A stretch of 64,000 nt of DNA from Bacteroidales bacterium (GTDB lineage: Bacteria > Bacteroidota > Bacteroidia > Bacteroidales > UBA932), in the NCBI GenBank assembly GCA_017935505.1, contig JAGBHM010000023.1, positions 82,556 through 146,555 on the forward strand. Direction: 5' to 3'. Below are positions 8,026-17,794 of this stretch, piece by piece. The translations under genes were made by a program, and so were the position numbers. The stretch's first letter is position 1; each line of letters opens with the position of its first letter. The notes under the pieces are model-generated. The model was not told the origin of the DNA and searched no databases. It saw only the letters and a program-made list of their open reading frames with translations.

Positions 8026-10206
8026 ATGGAAACACTGAAAAAAATTATTTGTAAAAGTTTTTATGCACTCCTGGCGCTTATTATGGTAAGCTGTGGCGGT
8101 GAGAAGAGGAGTGTGGCAATTGTTGTCGACCAGACAACTTACGGTAAAATAGCTGCAGAGGTTGATGCTTATGTAGCTTCTGTAGCAGACGAAAACCGCA
8201 CAGGAGTACTTGTGATTGACAAATGGGCCAATCCAGACTCGATCAAAGCGGTATTGTTTGAGATGTATCAGAACAACAACCTGGAGGGTGCTGTGTTTAT
8301 TGGCGACATTCCTATTCCAATGGTAAGGGATGCCCAACACATGACTACTGCATTCAAAATGGATCAGAACAGGAGAATGGATTGGTCCTCAGTTCCGTCG
8401 GACCGTTTTTATGATGATTTTGATTTGGCTTTCGATTTTATCAAGCAAGATGAGAACAAGAAACTTTTCTTCTATTATTCATTGAGACCGGATTGTCCTC
8501 AGACTATTGCATGTGATATATATTCTGCAAGAATCAAGGCTCCGGAGGGGGAGAATAAGTACCAGCTTGTGGCTGATTATCTGAAGAAAGCTGTAGCGGC
8601 AAAGGGTGAAGTGAAAAAAATGGACAAAGTGCTCCATTTTGCAGGTCATGGATACAACTCAGAGTCGATGAATGCCAGAATTGATGAGGCAGTGGCCCTT
8701 ACAGAGCATTTCCAGTTCCTCAACAATAATGAAGGCAAATTGGACTATATCGACTTTACATTTGACAAGTCAATCAAAAAGAGACTTATGGCAGCTGTGG
8801 CAGATACAACCCTTGATCTTGCCATCCTGCACCATCATGGTGGAGATGATGCACAATATCTTAACGGTTCTCCATATGAGGCAGATCCTGCAGGTTGGAT
8901 TAATCTTGCAAGAAACTATTTCAGGGTCAAAGTGAGGGATGCAAAGAATCCTGCTGAGACAAAAGCACGTTTCAAAGCAAAATTTGATATACCATCTTCA
9001 TGGATGGATGATGCCTTTAGTGCCGACAGAATTCTCGAAGACAGTCTCTATGCTGCAGGCATGGATATCATGATTCCTGATTTGGCAGGTTATTCATCAG
9101 GTGCCCAGATGGTCATTTTGGATGCTTGTTTCAATGGAAGTTTCTGTAACGATGACTATTTGGCTTCGCACTATATCTTCAACCCTGGCAATACTGTAGT
9201 GGTTAAGGCGAACAGTGTAAATACATTGCAGGATACTTGGACAACTGAGCTTATAGGTCTGCTCAACTGGGGCGCATGTGCCGGCAACTGGGCAAAAGGC
9301 CAGATGACTCTTGAGTCACATCTGTTCGGTGACCCTACATTCACATTTGCCCCTCAGAATACAGATCCGATGGGTGGCAACTTTGATATAAACACTGTGA
9401 TGTTTGAGAAAAAGGATGATGTAGCTTATTGGAAAGGTGTTTTGAAAAATTCAGCAGAGGATGAGATGATGTGTGATATGAAGTCTCTTGCAATTAAAAT
9501 GCTTCAGTTGAATGATGCAATTACATCCGATGAACTTATTGAAATCCAAAAGAACAGCAATAGCCGTATTGTAAGGCTTGCCGCATTTAATGCCAACAGG
9601 AAAATCGGCGATGAAAATCTTTGCAAGGCCATAGCTCTTGGATTGGAAGATACTTATGAACTTATGCAGCGTTTGAGCGCACAGTATGCTGTGAAGAATT
9701 TTGCATCAGAATTGATACCTGTTGTTGCAAAGACCTGGATGGATCCTACAACTCCTGGTAGGGTTGTATTCCAATTGCAGGGCGGTATAGCAGGTTTTGA
9801 TGCCCAGGCCCTTGTTGAAGAGATGAAGAGAATTAATGAGGAAAAACCTTACTGGGCAGGCAAAGAGGCTTTTGACCGTATCGTAAGAATTGTTGAGAAT
9901 GCCAAGAAGGATATGGATGCTCAGATAGCCTCTATAAAGGATGGCTCAATGTCTGCAAAAGATATGAGGAATTTTGCAAAATATCGCAGAAACCGTCTTG
10001 AGCCACAAGCGGTGGAGCCTATTATCTACATGCTCAACAACTCTACAGACCAGCAGATAAGAAAGGCTGCTGCAGATGCTCTGGGCTGGTATGAGTATTC
10101 AAGCGTAAGGGAAAATGTACTTGCCGAGTGTGAGAAACTTTATGAAGTTGAGAAAGACGAGCAGGTAAAGGCAGAGTTCCAGAAGGCAATCAACCGATTG
10201 AAATAA
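8026..10206 (+). CDS. Caspase/gingipain-fold (C25-like) lipoprotein with HEAT-like repeats
   Basis: A probable cysteine peptidase of clan CD. The lipoprotein signal is METLKKIICKSFYALLALIM then VSC (Cys23). The dyad candidates are His271 in ILHHHGGDD and Cys368 in ILDACFNGSF, followed by a GNTVVVKANS strand and FGDPTFTF; the order His-Gly, then Asp-Ala-Cys-x-x-Gly-x-Phe, matches gingipain-type C25 catalytic domains. The last 230 residues form helical HEAT-like repeats (RIVRLAAFNANRKIGD, QIRKAAADALGWYEY). I chose ATG 8026 over an in-frame TTG at 8002, as it gives a cleaner lipoprotein signal. It lies 30 bases after the S9 peptidase. Activity and specificity cannot be read from sequence. Confidence 0.78.
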   Translation: METLKKIICKSFYALLALIMVSCGGEKRSVAIVVDQTTYGKIAAEVDAYVASVADENRTGVLVIDKWANPDSIKAVLFEMYQNNNLEGAVFIGDIPIPMVRDAQHMTTAFKMDQNRRMDWSSVPSDRFYDDFDLAFDFIKQDENKKLFFYYSLRPDCPQTIACDIYSARIKAPEGENKYQLVADYLKKAVAAKGEVKKMDKVLHFAGHGYNSESMNARIDEAVALTEHFQFLNNNEGKLDYIDFTFDKSIKKRLMAAVADTTLDLAILHHHGGDDAQYLNGSPYEADPAGWINLARNYFRVKVRDAKNPAETKARFKAKFDIPSSWMDDAFSADRILEDSLYAAGMDIMIPDLAGYSSGAQMVILDACFNGSFCNDDYLASHYIFNPGNTVVVKANSVNTLQDTWTTELIGLLNWGACAGNWAKGQMTLESHLFGDPTFTFAPQNTDPMGGNFDINTVMFEKKDDVAYWKGVLKNSAEDEMMCDMKSLAIKMLQLNDAITSDELIEIQKNSNSRIVRLAAFNANRKIGDENLCKAIALGLEDTYELMQRLSAQYAVKNFASELIPVVAKTWMDPTTPGRVVFQLQGGIAGFDAQALVEEMKRINEEKPYWAGKEAFDRIVRIVENAKKDMDAQIASIKDGSMSAKDMRNFAKYRRNRLEPQAVEPIIYMLNNSTDQQIRKAAADALGWYEYSSVRENVLAECEKLYEVEKDEQVKAEFQKAINRLK

Positions 10207-10243
10207 ATAATAATGGCATATGCCATACAAATACATTAATTAT

Positions 10244-13165
10244 ATGTACAGATTAAAATTTGTTTTTGCGGCCGTGCTGATGCTTCTCACTTTTGGGTTG
10301 AATGCTCAGCAGAGTTCTGGAGGCTCCAAATATGCCCAGATAAAGGGTCGCGTAGTTGAGGATGGTCTCAAAGGTGAGCCTGTAGGATTTGCTACAGTCT
10401 ATATCATGCCTCAGGATATCTATACAGCTACAGATATCGACGGAAATTTCGAGTTCAAGAATGTTGAGCCCGGTAAGACTACTTTCTCTATCCAGTTTAT
10501 CGGAATGGAGACCATTGATACTACAATCAACCTTGTTGCAGGCAAGGTTCATACTTTGAATTTTAAAATGAAGCAGACTTCGTTCAGATTGAATGAGGTT
10601 ACCGTGCTTGCAGAGAACAGCAAAGCCGGTAGCGCCACTGCTTCAAATATCTCAAAACAGGCAATTGAGCACTTGCAGGCGAGCACTCTTAAAGATGTGA
10701 TGCAGCTTCTTCCAGGAGCGAGCCTGCAGAACTCAAACATGTCTGTGGCAAACAATATCTACATCAGAACAATTGCCCCTACAAGCAATTCGAGGAGTGC
10801 AACTACTGCAACTGATGATGACCATGCAAACATGAACAGTTTGGGTACTGCAATCATCATGGATGGTGCTGCCCTTTCAAATAATGCCAACATGCAGCTT
10901 CTTTCTGCAACAATGCAGGGCGAGAATGCCAATGTTGGTGTTGGTGGTACTCCTGCAGCAGGCTACGATATGAGGGGTATTTCTACCGATAATATTGAGA
11001 GTGTTGAGGTAATCAGAGGTATTCCGTCGGCACAATATGGTGATATGACTTCAGGTGCTGTGATTATCAAAACCAAAGCCGGTAGAGATCCTTTGAGAGT
11101 TAAAGTGAACCTGAATCCTTACACCTACTCGGTATCTGCATCAAAAGGTATGCAGTTGGGAGAGAAGGGCGGTGCATTCTCAATTAGCGGTGACTATGCC
11201 TATGATGCACGTCAGCAGGAGATGGCTCACCAGTATTATCAGAGATTTTCATTGAGAGGATTGTGGACAAAGACATTCTTCGACAGATTAACTACAAACA
11301 CCTCTCTCGATTTGAGATACCGCAAAGATACCCGCGAGAAGAACCCTGATGACGAGCGTTCTCAGATTGCATACGGTGCTAAAGAGATTGGTTTCAGATT
11401 CAATAGCAACGGTTCATACTCAACTCCTGAGGCAGGCTGGCTGAAACGTTTGAGCTATACTTTGTCATTTACATTTGCCGACAAGCACTCTTATAGGGAG
11501 CAGATGGCCTCAAATGCTTATGGCCCATACCTGATGACCTCTACAGACGGTGCAATTCTTGCCAGCAGACCAGGTTTGAAGATATATGAAAGGAATGAAG
11601 ATGGCACTACAGGCACGGAGATAACAAATATTCCTGTAGGAGAAGAGTCTTATTATGGTTCATACCTTCCATACAGCTACTTCTCAAGGTATGACATTTA
11701 TGGTAAAGAGCTCAACTTCCAGGGATCGTTGAGAGCCCATTTCAGCAAGATGTGGGAGAAAGGAAACAACAGTATCCTGGTTGGTTTCGATTATAAAATG
11801 GACGGCAACTTAGGTAAAGGTACTGTATACGATATAGAGACTCCTCCACAGAGTACCAGCAGTTCATCTGCATACCGTCCGCGTGCATTCAAAGATATTC
11901 CTTTTGTAAATCAGTTGAGTGCTTATGTTGAGGATGTATTTACCCAGAATCTCGGAAAGCATGAGTTCAAACTCACTGCAGGTGCCCGTTTCGACTGGAT
12001 TAACGGCAAAAGCATAGTAACTCCACGTTTTAACGGTTCATTCGAACTTATTCCGTCGAGATTATTCTTGAGAGGAGGTTGGGGTATTCTTGCAAAAGCT
12101 CCTACTACATTGTATCTGAATCCGCAGGAGGCTTATTATGAGATTGTAAACTACAACACTTATGGCAATGAATCTTATGCAGAGGATATGCAGTTGCTTT
12201 TGGGAACTACCCGTGTTTTCAACACAGAGAACAAAGATCTCAAAATAGCAACTAACCGTAAAGCTGAGGTCGGTTTCGATTTCAAATTCAATCATAACAA
12301 AATGAGTGTTGCAGTTACAGCATATCATGAAAGGTTGAAGAATGGTTATTCGATGGGTACAGATCTTTACAGCGGCTATCACCTCATTCCGTATGTTACC
12401 TACAAGAATCTTCAAAAAGATGCAGAAGGAAGATATACTTTGGAGGTAGACGAGTCGTACAACATATTCGTGAGCCATACAACTCCTATGAACTCGCTCG
12501 AGACCATTAATAAAGGTATTGAGTATGAGATTAATTTGGGCAGAATAGAGTCTATCAGAACCCAGATTAACATTAATGGAGCATATATGCACATGAAGAA
12601 GGTGAACAACAACTATTCATACAGTTCAAAAACAAGCGGAAATAATCTGGAGCACCATATTGGAGTTTACGAGAAGGGTGTTTCGAGAAGCTTTAATGAA
12701 ATGATGAATACAACATTCCGTTTCACACACAACATTCCGCAGATAGGTTTTGTAGTTACTTTGGCTGCTCAGGCAAACTGGTTTACCAAAACATGGACAG
12801 AGTATGGCAATGATACCATGTTTGAGAAATTTATTGCAGGCAAAGATTTTACAGGTGCTGATGGCAAATCATATAAAGCAGGAGAGATCTACGACTTCAA
12901 TCCTGCAATGAAAGATGACCCTGAGTTCTCATATCTGTTTGATACTCCAAATGAAAACAGGTTCATTAAGGAGAAGTATCATCCGTATATGATATTCAAT
13001 ATAAATGTATCCAAAGAGATTGGCGATTTCCTCACAGCTTCGTTCTTTGCAAACAATATCTTCAATACAAGACCGTTGTATGAGCGTAAGATGTATCCGG
13101 GCTCTTACTATGAACTCGGTATCCCTACATTCTTTGGATTCGATCTTAAAATTAACATTAAATAG
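10244..13165 (+). CDS. TonB-dependent receptor with carboxypeptidase-regulatory-like domain
   Basis: Outer-membrane TonB-gated importer. The order is: signal peptide (MYRLKFVFAAVLMLLTFGLNA, cleaved before QQ), a CarboxypepD_reg-like beta domain (IKGRVVEDGLKGEPVGFATVYI to the DGNFEF turn), plug domain (LKDVMQLLPGASLQN, then VEVIRGIPSAQYGDMTSGAVIIKTKAG) and a 22-strand-type barrel ending in a C-terminal aromatic residue pattern (FFGFDLKINIK). It lacks the paired SusD that defines SusC transporters. An in-frame ATG at 10220 adds eight residues before the signal peptide and is less likely. The adjacent DUF4876 lipoprotein probably serves as its surface-exposed partner, with the two peptidases upstream making its ligand. 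Confidence 0.92.
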   Translation: MYRLKFVFAAVLMLLTFGLNAQQSSGGSKYAQIKGRVVEDGLKGEPVGFATVYIMPQDIYTATDIDGNFEFKNVEPGKTTFSIQFIGMETIDTTINLVAGKVHTLNFKMKQTSFRLNEVTVLAENSKAGSATASNISKQAIEHLQASTLKDVMQLLPGASLQNSNMSVANNIYIRTIAPTSNSRSATTATDDDHANMNSLGTAIIMDGAALSNNANMQLLSATMQGENANVGVGGTPAAGYDMRGISTDNIESVEVIRGIPSAQYGDMTSGAVIIKTKAGRDPLRVKVNLNPYTYSVSASKGMQLGEKGGAFSISGDYAYDARQQEMAHQYYQRFSLRGLWTKTFFDRLTTNTSLDLRYRKDTREKNPDDERSQIAYGAKEIGFRFNSNGSYSTPEAGWLKRLSYTLSFTFADKHSYREQMASNAYGPYLMTSTDGAILASRPGLKIYERNEDGTTGTEITNIPVGEESYYGSYLPYSYFSRYDIYGKELNFQGSLRAHFSKMWEKGNNSILVGFDYKMDGNLGKGTVYDIETPPQSTSSSSAYRPRAFKDIPFVNQLSAYVEDVFTQNLGKHEFKLTAGARFDWINGKSIVTPRFNGSFELIPSRLFLRGGWGILAKAPTTLYLNPQEAYYEIVNYNTYGNESYAEDMQLLLGTTRVFNTENKDLKIATNRKAEVGFDFKFNHNKMSVAVTAYHERLKNGYSMGTDLYSGYHLIPYVTYKNLQKDAEGRYTLEVDESYNIFVSHTTPMNSLETINKGIEYEINLGRIESIRTQININGAYMHMKKVNNNYSYSSKTSGNNLEHHIGVYEKGVSRSFNEMMNTTFRFTHNIPQIGFVVTLAAQANWFTKTWTEYGNDTMFEKFIAGKDFTGADGKSYKAGEIYDFNPAMKDDPEFSYLFDTPNENRFIKEKYHPYMIFNINVSKEIGDFLTASFFANNIFNTRPLYERKMYPGSYYELGIPTFFGFDLKINIK

Positions 13166-13177
13166 GAGGCGACAGAG

Positions 13178-14410
13178 ATGAAGAAGATAATTTTATTTAT
13201 AGCAATTGCCTTTGCCGCAATCTCTTGCGAACAGTTTGATCAGGTAAAAGGTACAGATATGGTTGAGAATATCTCTATGGGTATAGAGATTACACTCAAA
13301 AAGGACGACAATGTGCCGGCTCCCGAAAGTTATAAGGTAAAACTTAATAACTATGCCGAGAATATAGAGGTTATAAAGAGCGTGGAGGCCGGAGATGTGG
13401 TGAAAATAGATGATATTATACCGGGCATTTATACAATCTCCATATCAGGAGAGTCCAATGACGGAACATTTACCTATAACTTCAATGGCAATTTGTCGAA
13501 TATAAATTTGCTTGAAGATAACAAGGTGATGCCTTTGGAGATGCAGGCTGCCAAATCCGGCAATATATTGTTTAAGGAGATCTATTATTGCGGCAGCAAG
13601 ATTGGCGGTAAAACAAATTATTTCAGAGACCAGTACTATGAACTCTACAACAATAGCAGTAAAGTGCAGTATCTCGACGGATTATGTATCGGAAATATTT
13701 ACCCTACAACCACTTCTCAGGTGATTTATGTTTGGGACAGACCTAATTATGAGGATTATGTCTATTTGCAGACTATCTGGCAAGTGCCTGGAACTCCTGG
13801 AGTTGATAAAAAATATCCATTGAATCCGGGCGAGTCTGTGATAATAGCACAGATGGCCGACAATCACCAGAGGGAGGCTTTGAATCCGGACAGTCCGGTG
13901 AATTTGAGATGTGCCGAGTTTGAGACCTACTTGAGAACAACTGCCAATACAACCGATAATGAAAACTCCATCAATATGTATATGGCATACTGGTATACAA
14001 AGAGCAAAACACAGGCTCAGTGGATGGTAACAATCAATGGCGGTGCTTTTGTGATCTTCTATCCGGAGAGTGAAATTGATCCTAATACCTATGTGGTAGA
14101 TCCTAAGTATACTTCAAATAAGGCTAAAGATATTCCAATTTCATGGATAGTTGATGCTGTAGAGCTTATGCTCAATGAGAGCAAAATTACCCAAAAGAGA
14201 ATGCCGGCTGTGCTTGATGCAGGTGCAACCTGGGTTGGCGGAACTTATCTTGCAAAGAGCGTGAGCCGAAAGATCAAAGAGGTAACAGAGGATGGCCGTG
14301 TGGTATATCAGGATACAAACAATAGTCTGGAGGATTTTCAGGTAAATGATACTCCTGTTCTAAGACGTGATGGAGCCGGTATCCCATCATGGAATACATG
14401 GGCAAACTAA
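13178..14410 (+). CDS. DUF4876 lipoprotein with lamin-tail-like region
   Basis: A 410-residue surface lipoprotein (MKKIILFIAIAFAAISC, Cys17). The first 120 residues form a beta-sandwich-like domain ending in a GIYTISISG strand. From about residue 130 the segment FKEIYYCGSK, followed by YYELYNNSSKVQYLDGLCIG and YPLNPGESVIIAQ, resembles a lamin-tail-type fold and the family I recall as DUF4876, which occurs beside TonB receptors in Bacteroidota. It starts 12 bases after the receptor and precedes a barrel protein. A substrate-capture role for the receptor is inferred from position; no enzymatic motif is visible. Confidence 0.75.
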   Translation: MKKIILFIAIAFAAISCEQFDQVKGTDMVENISMGIEITLKKDDNVPAPESYKVKLNNYAENIEVIKSVEAGDVVKIDDIIPGIYTISISGESNDGTFTYNFNGNLSNINLLEDNKVMPLEMQAAKSGNILFKEIYYCGSKIGGKTNYFRDQYYELYNNSSKVQYLDGLCIGNIYPTTTSQVIYVWDRPNYEDYVYLQTIWQVPGTPGVDKKYPLNPGESVIIAQMADNHQREALNPDSPVNLRCAEFETYLRTTANTTDNENSINMYMAYWYTKSKTQAQWMVTINGGAFVIFYPESEIDPNTYVVDPKYTSNKAKDIPISWIVDAVELMLNESKITQKRMPAVLDAGATWVGGTYLAKSVSRKIKEVTEDGRVVYQDTNNSLEDFQVNDTPVLRRDGAGIPSWNTWAN

Positions 14411-14434
14411 TTATGGACTTTTAATATTAGAGAG

Positions 14435-16003
14435 ATGAAAAAAATAAATATAATATTGATGTTACTTGGTTTGTCTGTGTCGTTTGTGGCGGTAGCACAG
14501 GAGAAGGCTGTGGCTTCTGAAGCGGTACGACAATCCGGTATAGAGATGAACCTCAGCCGTTCGCTCTGGTTCAACAGCAACAATGCTGCAGGAATTAACA
14601 TCATGCCCCTGAATAAATACAGCATTGTAAATTTGGGATATGAAATGGTTTCCGGTGATTTCAAAAAGAGTCAGAATGGTGAGAAGGAGAATACAATAGG
14701 GTTTAATACAAATGGTGCGACAAATATCGGCAAAACATATTTGTGGGGCTCTTTTGGCTATCAGAATATAGTTGAGAAGGACTCGAGATTTGTTACCAAC
14801 TTATATGATCCGCATAGGGATATGCCTTATTATGTTGGCGATACAACTTTGAGCAAGTTCAAAAAACAGTCATACGACCTTAATGTGAAAGTTGCATTTC
14901 CTCAGTTGTGGGATTTCCTAACAGCGGGTTGCGAAGTGAAATATACAACCAGAACAGGTGCAAAACAGCTTGATCCTCGTTCTGTAACCTATTATCTGAC
15001 AGTTTCTGCAAAGCCTTCATTCTTGTTTGAAATTTCTGAAAACCATCATTTGGGATTGAATGTCAATTATGAGTATCTTTATGAGAGAAGCACATTCAAC
15101 AGAAGTGATACAGAGGCCGATTGTCCGGTATTTATCATGAGAGGTTTGGGCAACTATACCTCTGATATGGTTTCGGGCTCTCTTGGTGTTGGTACATTCT
15201 TCTATAAAGGCAACAGGATTGGTGGAGGTCTGCAGTATGGATATAATGGCAATGGCGCTTTTTCTGCCCTGTTGGATGCCCAGTACTCATACAAAGTGGA
15301 GGATGTGTTCCAGACTCCTACAAAAGTGGAAAATATGGGTTCTACTGTCCAGAATTTGTGGAGCGGCAAACTCCAGCTCATGAACGACGGCGACTCTTTC
15401 CTCAATAAAGTAACTCTTTCATATCTGGATAAGACTACCGACGGTATTGAGTATATTCAGGAGCTCGACCAGTCTGGAGTGGTTTCGGAGTGGATAACCC
15501 TTGCAAAATACGTGAGAAGCGGTTATTCATACAAGGAGGCGGCTGTAAACTATGAAATTTACCGTAAAAAGGGTAATGATTATAGTTGGAGAGCCGGATT
15601 CGACGGCCAGTACTCAGACAAATTTGACGAGTATTATCTTCCTGCATCAACACTGAAAGCCGAAAACCTCTTCTTTAATATATATGGAAAGAAGAACTTT
15701 TCCCTTTGCAAGAAGAGTGCTTTGCTGGCAGGTCTGAATGTCGGCTATAATGCAAATCTTGAAGGCGAATACAACTACAGTGGTTCATATGCCGATTCAC
15801 GTGTTGTAACAGAGATGTATGCAAATGATATCCTTTACATGTCATCTGATTATGTAAAGTTTGGAGCAGAACTCTGCTTCTCTACACTTGTAGGGGCAAA
15901 GACTTCCCTCTTCTTAAAGGCTAAATGCCAATATTACAGTCCGAGTGATTCAGCATTTGACAAACGTGTATATACCGATTTCACTCTTGGAATAACATTC
16001 TAA
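14435..16003 (+). CDS. DUF6850-like outer-membrane beta-barrel protein
   Basis: A 522-residue protein with a signal peptide (MKKINIILMLLGLSVSFVAVAQ). It consists of alternating amphipathic strands with Tyr/Phe girdles (LYEYLYERSTFNRSD; GNRIGGGLQYGYNGNG; SAKPSFLFEISENHHLGLN) and a terminal strand ending in Phe (YTDFTLGITF), as in outer-membrane barrels. I recall this family (DUF6850) as a companion of DUF4876 and TonB receptors; the name is the weaker part of the call. It is the last gene of the run, closed by a terminator at 16030. A role in export, anchoring or uptake of the same substrate is a guess from context. Confidence 0.7.
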   Translation: MKKINIILMLLGLSVSFVAVAQEKAVASEAVRQSGIEMNLSRSLWFNSNNAAGINIMPLNKYSIVNLGYEMVSGDFKKSQNGEKENTIGFNTNGATNIGKTYLWGSFGYQNIVEKDSRFVTNLYDPHRDMPYYVGDTTLSKFKKQSYDLNVKVAFPQLWDFLTAGCEVKYTTRTGAKQLDPRSVTYYLTVSAKPSFLFEISENHHLGLNVNYEYLYERSTFNRSDTEADCPVFIMRGLGNYTSDMVSGSLGVGTFFYKGNRIGGGLQYGYNGNGAFSALLDAQYSYKVEDVFQTPTKVENMGSTVQNLWSGKLQLMNDGDSFLNKVTLSYLDKTTDGIEYIQELDQSGVVSEWITLAKYVRSGYSYKEAAVNYEIYRKKGNDYSWRAGFDGQYSDKFDEYYLPASTLKAENLFFNIYGKKNFSLCKKSALLAGLNVGYNANLEGEYNYSGSYADSRVVTEMYANDILYMSSDYVKFGAELCFSTLVGAKTSLFLKAKCQYYSPSDSAFDKRVYTDFTLGITF

Positions 16004-16029
16004 GAGTGATTGGCGGTGTCTAAAAAGTG

Positions 16030-16059
16030 AGCCGGATTCTGAGAGAACAGAATCCGGCT
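16030..16059 (+). terminator. Terminator between convergent operons
   Basis: A perfect 12-base stem (AGCCGGATTCTG at 16030-16041 with its partner at 16048-16059) and a six-base loop, followed by TTTATATTTATA. It lies between the DUF6850-like gene and the convergent fecR gene and could serve both directions. Confidence 0.85.
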
Positions 16060-16087
16060 TTATATTTATAATATGTGTAAAATCTAA

Positions 16088-17110
16088 TTAGTATAACTCA
16101 ATTACGCCATTATCATTAAGGGATGATTGAACCCCCATTGTGACTTCAAATATTGTCAATATATCTTCGAGCGTGTTTTGGGACAAATCAGCAGTGAGAA
16201 GATTGTCTGCTATTTTGAGATTTGTAATATTGAATTTGCAGTGGTGTATAAGTGCAATTCTTTTTATAATTTCTGAAAGTTTGGTATCCTTGAAATGCAA
16301 ATAACTTTTCATTGCAGAGGCCATTGGATTGCCATGCTCCTCAATTTTGGACTTGAGGTGACCCATGCTGCTTGGAATCTCCAGATAATCACCCTCGTTG
16401 AGTGAAATACTTTTCATTGAACCATTGCGGCTGGTCTTGACATTGACACTTCCTTCCTGTAGTGCAAGCTCCAATAGGTTGGAATCTGCAGATGTGGTTG
16501 TTGTGTAGAAGCGAGTTCCTGTAACCTCAATAAGTATATTTTTATGAAGTTTGGCAGATTTGTTTGTTTCGCAATTGCCTGCACAGTTGTCAAAAGGGTG
16601 TATCCTGAATGGTAGCTCTTTGTTCTTCTCTACATCAAAGTAGCAGGTGCCGTTAAGAATAATCTCTCGGTTCTTTTGGTTGAAATGTGGAGTATAGCGT
16701 ATCTCAGAATTTGGAGACAGTCCTATAATTGAACCGTCGGGCAGATTCTGCAATAATATTTCTGAGGTGTTGTTGGCAATTATATTGGTGTAATTGTCAT
16801 GTTCCTTTTCAAATACAGAAAGGCCTACGGCAATGAATAATAAAATTACAGCAGCCGCAGCGATGAAAGATTTCTTGGTAAATAGACCAGCCGTTTTATT
16901 ATTTTCTTTTAGACTGAATCTCTTTTTGAAGAGGTCATACTCCGATTCAGGGGCTCTATCTTCTGGCAATGTCATCAGGACAAAGCTCTCACGGAGACAA
17001 TTGAAATATTGTCTGTTTGAATCACTCCTGTTTATCCATTTGGAAACTTCCAGCCGTTTATCGGGGGTGAGTTCATTATTTATGTATTTCAGAAGGTCTC
17101 TTTTTTTCAT
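16088..17110 (-). CDS. FecR-family anti-sigma factor
   Basis: Inner-membrane anti-sigma factor that holds its ECF sigma factor inactive until a SusC/TonB receptor signals from the outer membrane. The 340-residue protein has a cytoplasmic N-terminal helical part (residues 1-80, sigma-binding, with LLKYINNELTPDKRLEVSKW), one transmembrane helix (about 81-99), a periplasmic FecR domain (LPDGSIIGLSPNSEIRY, REIILNGTCYFDVEKN, IEVTGTRFY) and a C-terminal DUF4974-type STN-interacting domain (YLHFKDTKLSEIIKRIA). It follows the sigma gene and has its own copy of the shared promoter motif at 17123-17153. The partner receptor is probably the STN-bearing SusC encoded divergently. Confidence 0.92.
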   Translation of the reverse strand: MKKRDLLKYINNELTPDKRLEVSKWINRSDSNRQYFNCLRESFVLMTLPEDRAPESEYDLFKKRFSLKENNKTAGLFTKKSFIAAAAVILLFIAVGLSVFEKEHDNYTNIIANNTSEILLQNLPDGSIIGLSPNSEIRYTPHFNQKNREIILNGTCYFDVEKNKELPFRIHPFDNCAGNCETNKSAKLHKNILIEVTGTRFYTTTTSADSNLLELALQEGSVNVKTSRNGSMKSISLNEGDYLEIPSSMGHLKSKIEEHGNPMASAMKSYLHFKDTKLSEIIKRIALIHHCKFNITNLKIADNLLTADLSQNTLEDILTIFEVTMGVQSSLNDNGVIELY

Positions 17111-17122
17111 AATCTTTCACAT

Positions 17123-17153
17123 AGTTTACACTCAATATAGGACTAACCCTAAA
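17123..17153 (-). promoter_or_regulatory. Putative ECF promoter motif, fecR copy
   Basis: On the minus strand TTTAGGGTT (17153-17145), 13 bases, then GTGTAAACT (17131-17123), 12 bases before the fecR ATG. The same two boxes with the same 13-base spacing occur before the first susC (17795) and before the M64 gene (29497). The short distance to the start codon means a very short 5' untranslated region. Confidence 0.6.
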
Positions 17154-17720
17154 TCAGCACTCTATAATTTTTCGGATTTTCCTTAAAGCGCACATCAGGC
17201 GGTATTCTACGGTTTTTACACTTATTCCAAGTTCCTGGGCAATCTCCTTATTTGTGTAGTGTTTCATTTTGCTTAGTATAACAACATCCTTCTGTTTTTG
17301 TGGCAGCTTGTCTATTTCAGAATATACAATCGAGAGAAGATTGTTGTTTTCAATGCGATTGAACAGATGGCTCTCCAGTTCATTTTTCAACGATGTTTCC
17401 TGAGCCTTCTTTATTAAGGTGTCCTTGTATTTCTGGTTGTATCTGCCGGAACGGATATGATTAAGCATAAGATTCTTGGCAATACTCAACAGATATGACT
17501 TATATCCAATGGATTGGTTTAATCGGTCCCGGTTTTTCCATAGCAGGAAAAATGCTTCTTGAGTCAAATCTCTGATGACGTCCTGATCTTCGAGATATTT
17601 TGATATGAAATAGTAGGCTGCATTATAAAAAGACAAGTATATCTCCTTGAATGCAGCTTCTTCTCCTTCTTTTAACCTCTGTACTAATATATATTCCTGG
17701 CTTTCAGGCATTATATGCAT
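17154..17720 (-). CDS. ECF RNA polymerase sigma factor (FecI-like)
   Basis: Extracytoplasmic-function sigma-70 factor that should direct transcription of the adjacent SusCD operon. The 188-residue protein has region 2 (EEAAFKEIYLSFYNAAYYFISKYL, then DLTQEAFFLLWKNRD) and region 4 with a helix-turn-helix (LPQKQKDVVILSKMKHYTNKEIAQELGISVKTVEYRLMCALRKIR, cited as consecutive parts). The start is put at ATG 17720 (MHIMPESQEY); ATG 17711 is equally possible. The longer frame to 17795 would begin inside the promoter. fecR follows after 43 bases that contain the ECF-type motif. Confidence 0.93.
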   Translation of the reverse strand: MHIMPESQEYILVQRLKEGEEAAFKEIYLSFYNAAYYFISKYLEDQDVIRDLTQEAFFLLWKNRDRLNQSIGYKSYLLSIAKNLMLNHIRSGRYNQKYKDTLIKKAQETSLKNELESHLFNRIENNNLLSIVYSEIDKLPQKQKDVVILSKMKHYTNKEIAQELGISVKTVEYRLMCALRKIRKIIEC

Positions 17721-17762
17721 TTTTATAGGGTAGGGAGCTAGTTTTATCAAAAAACATTTACA

Positions 17763-17792
17763 CAAATTTAAGCAAAAAAAAATTATGGACAA
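17763..17792 (-). promoter_or_regulatory. Housekeeping-type promoter of the sigma gene
   Basis: On the minus strand TTG at 17792-17790, 19 bases, then TAAATTTG at 17770-17763. This fits the Bacteroidota -33/-7 pattern with ideal spacing and points at the sigma gene. It suggests constitutive basal expression of the sigma factor, separate from the ECF-type motif. Confidence 0.6.
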
Positions 17793-17794
17793 CA

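Noticed and set aside
12062..12592. 176-codon antisense frame within the TonB receptor gene
   Set aside because: Cysteine-rich low-complexity translation with no recognisable domain; a shadow of the receptor gene.
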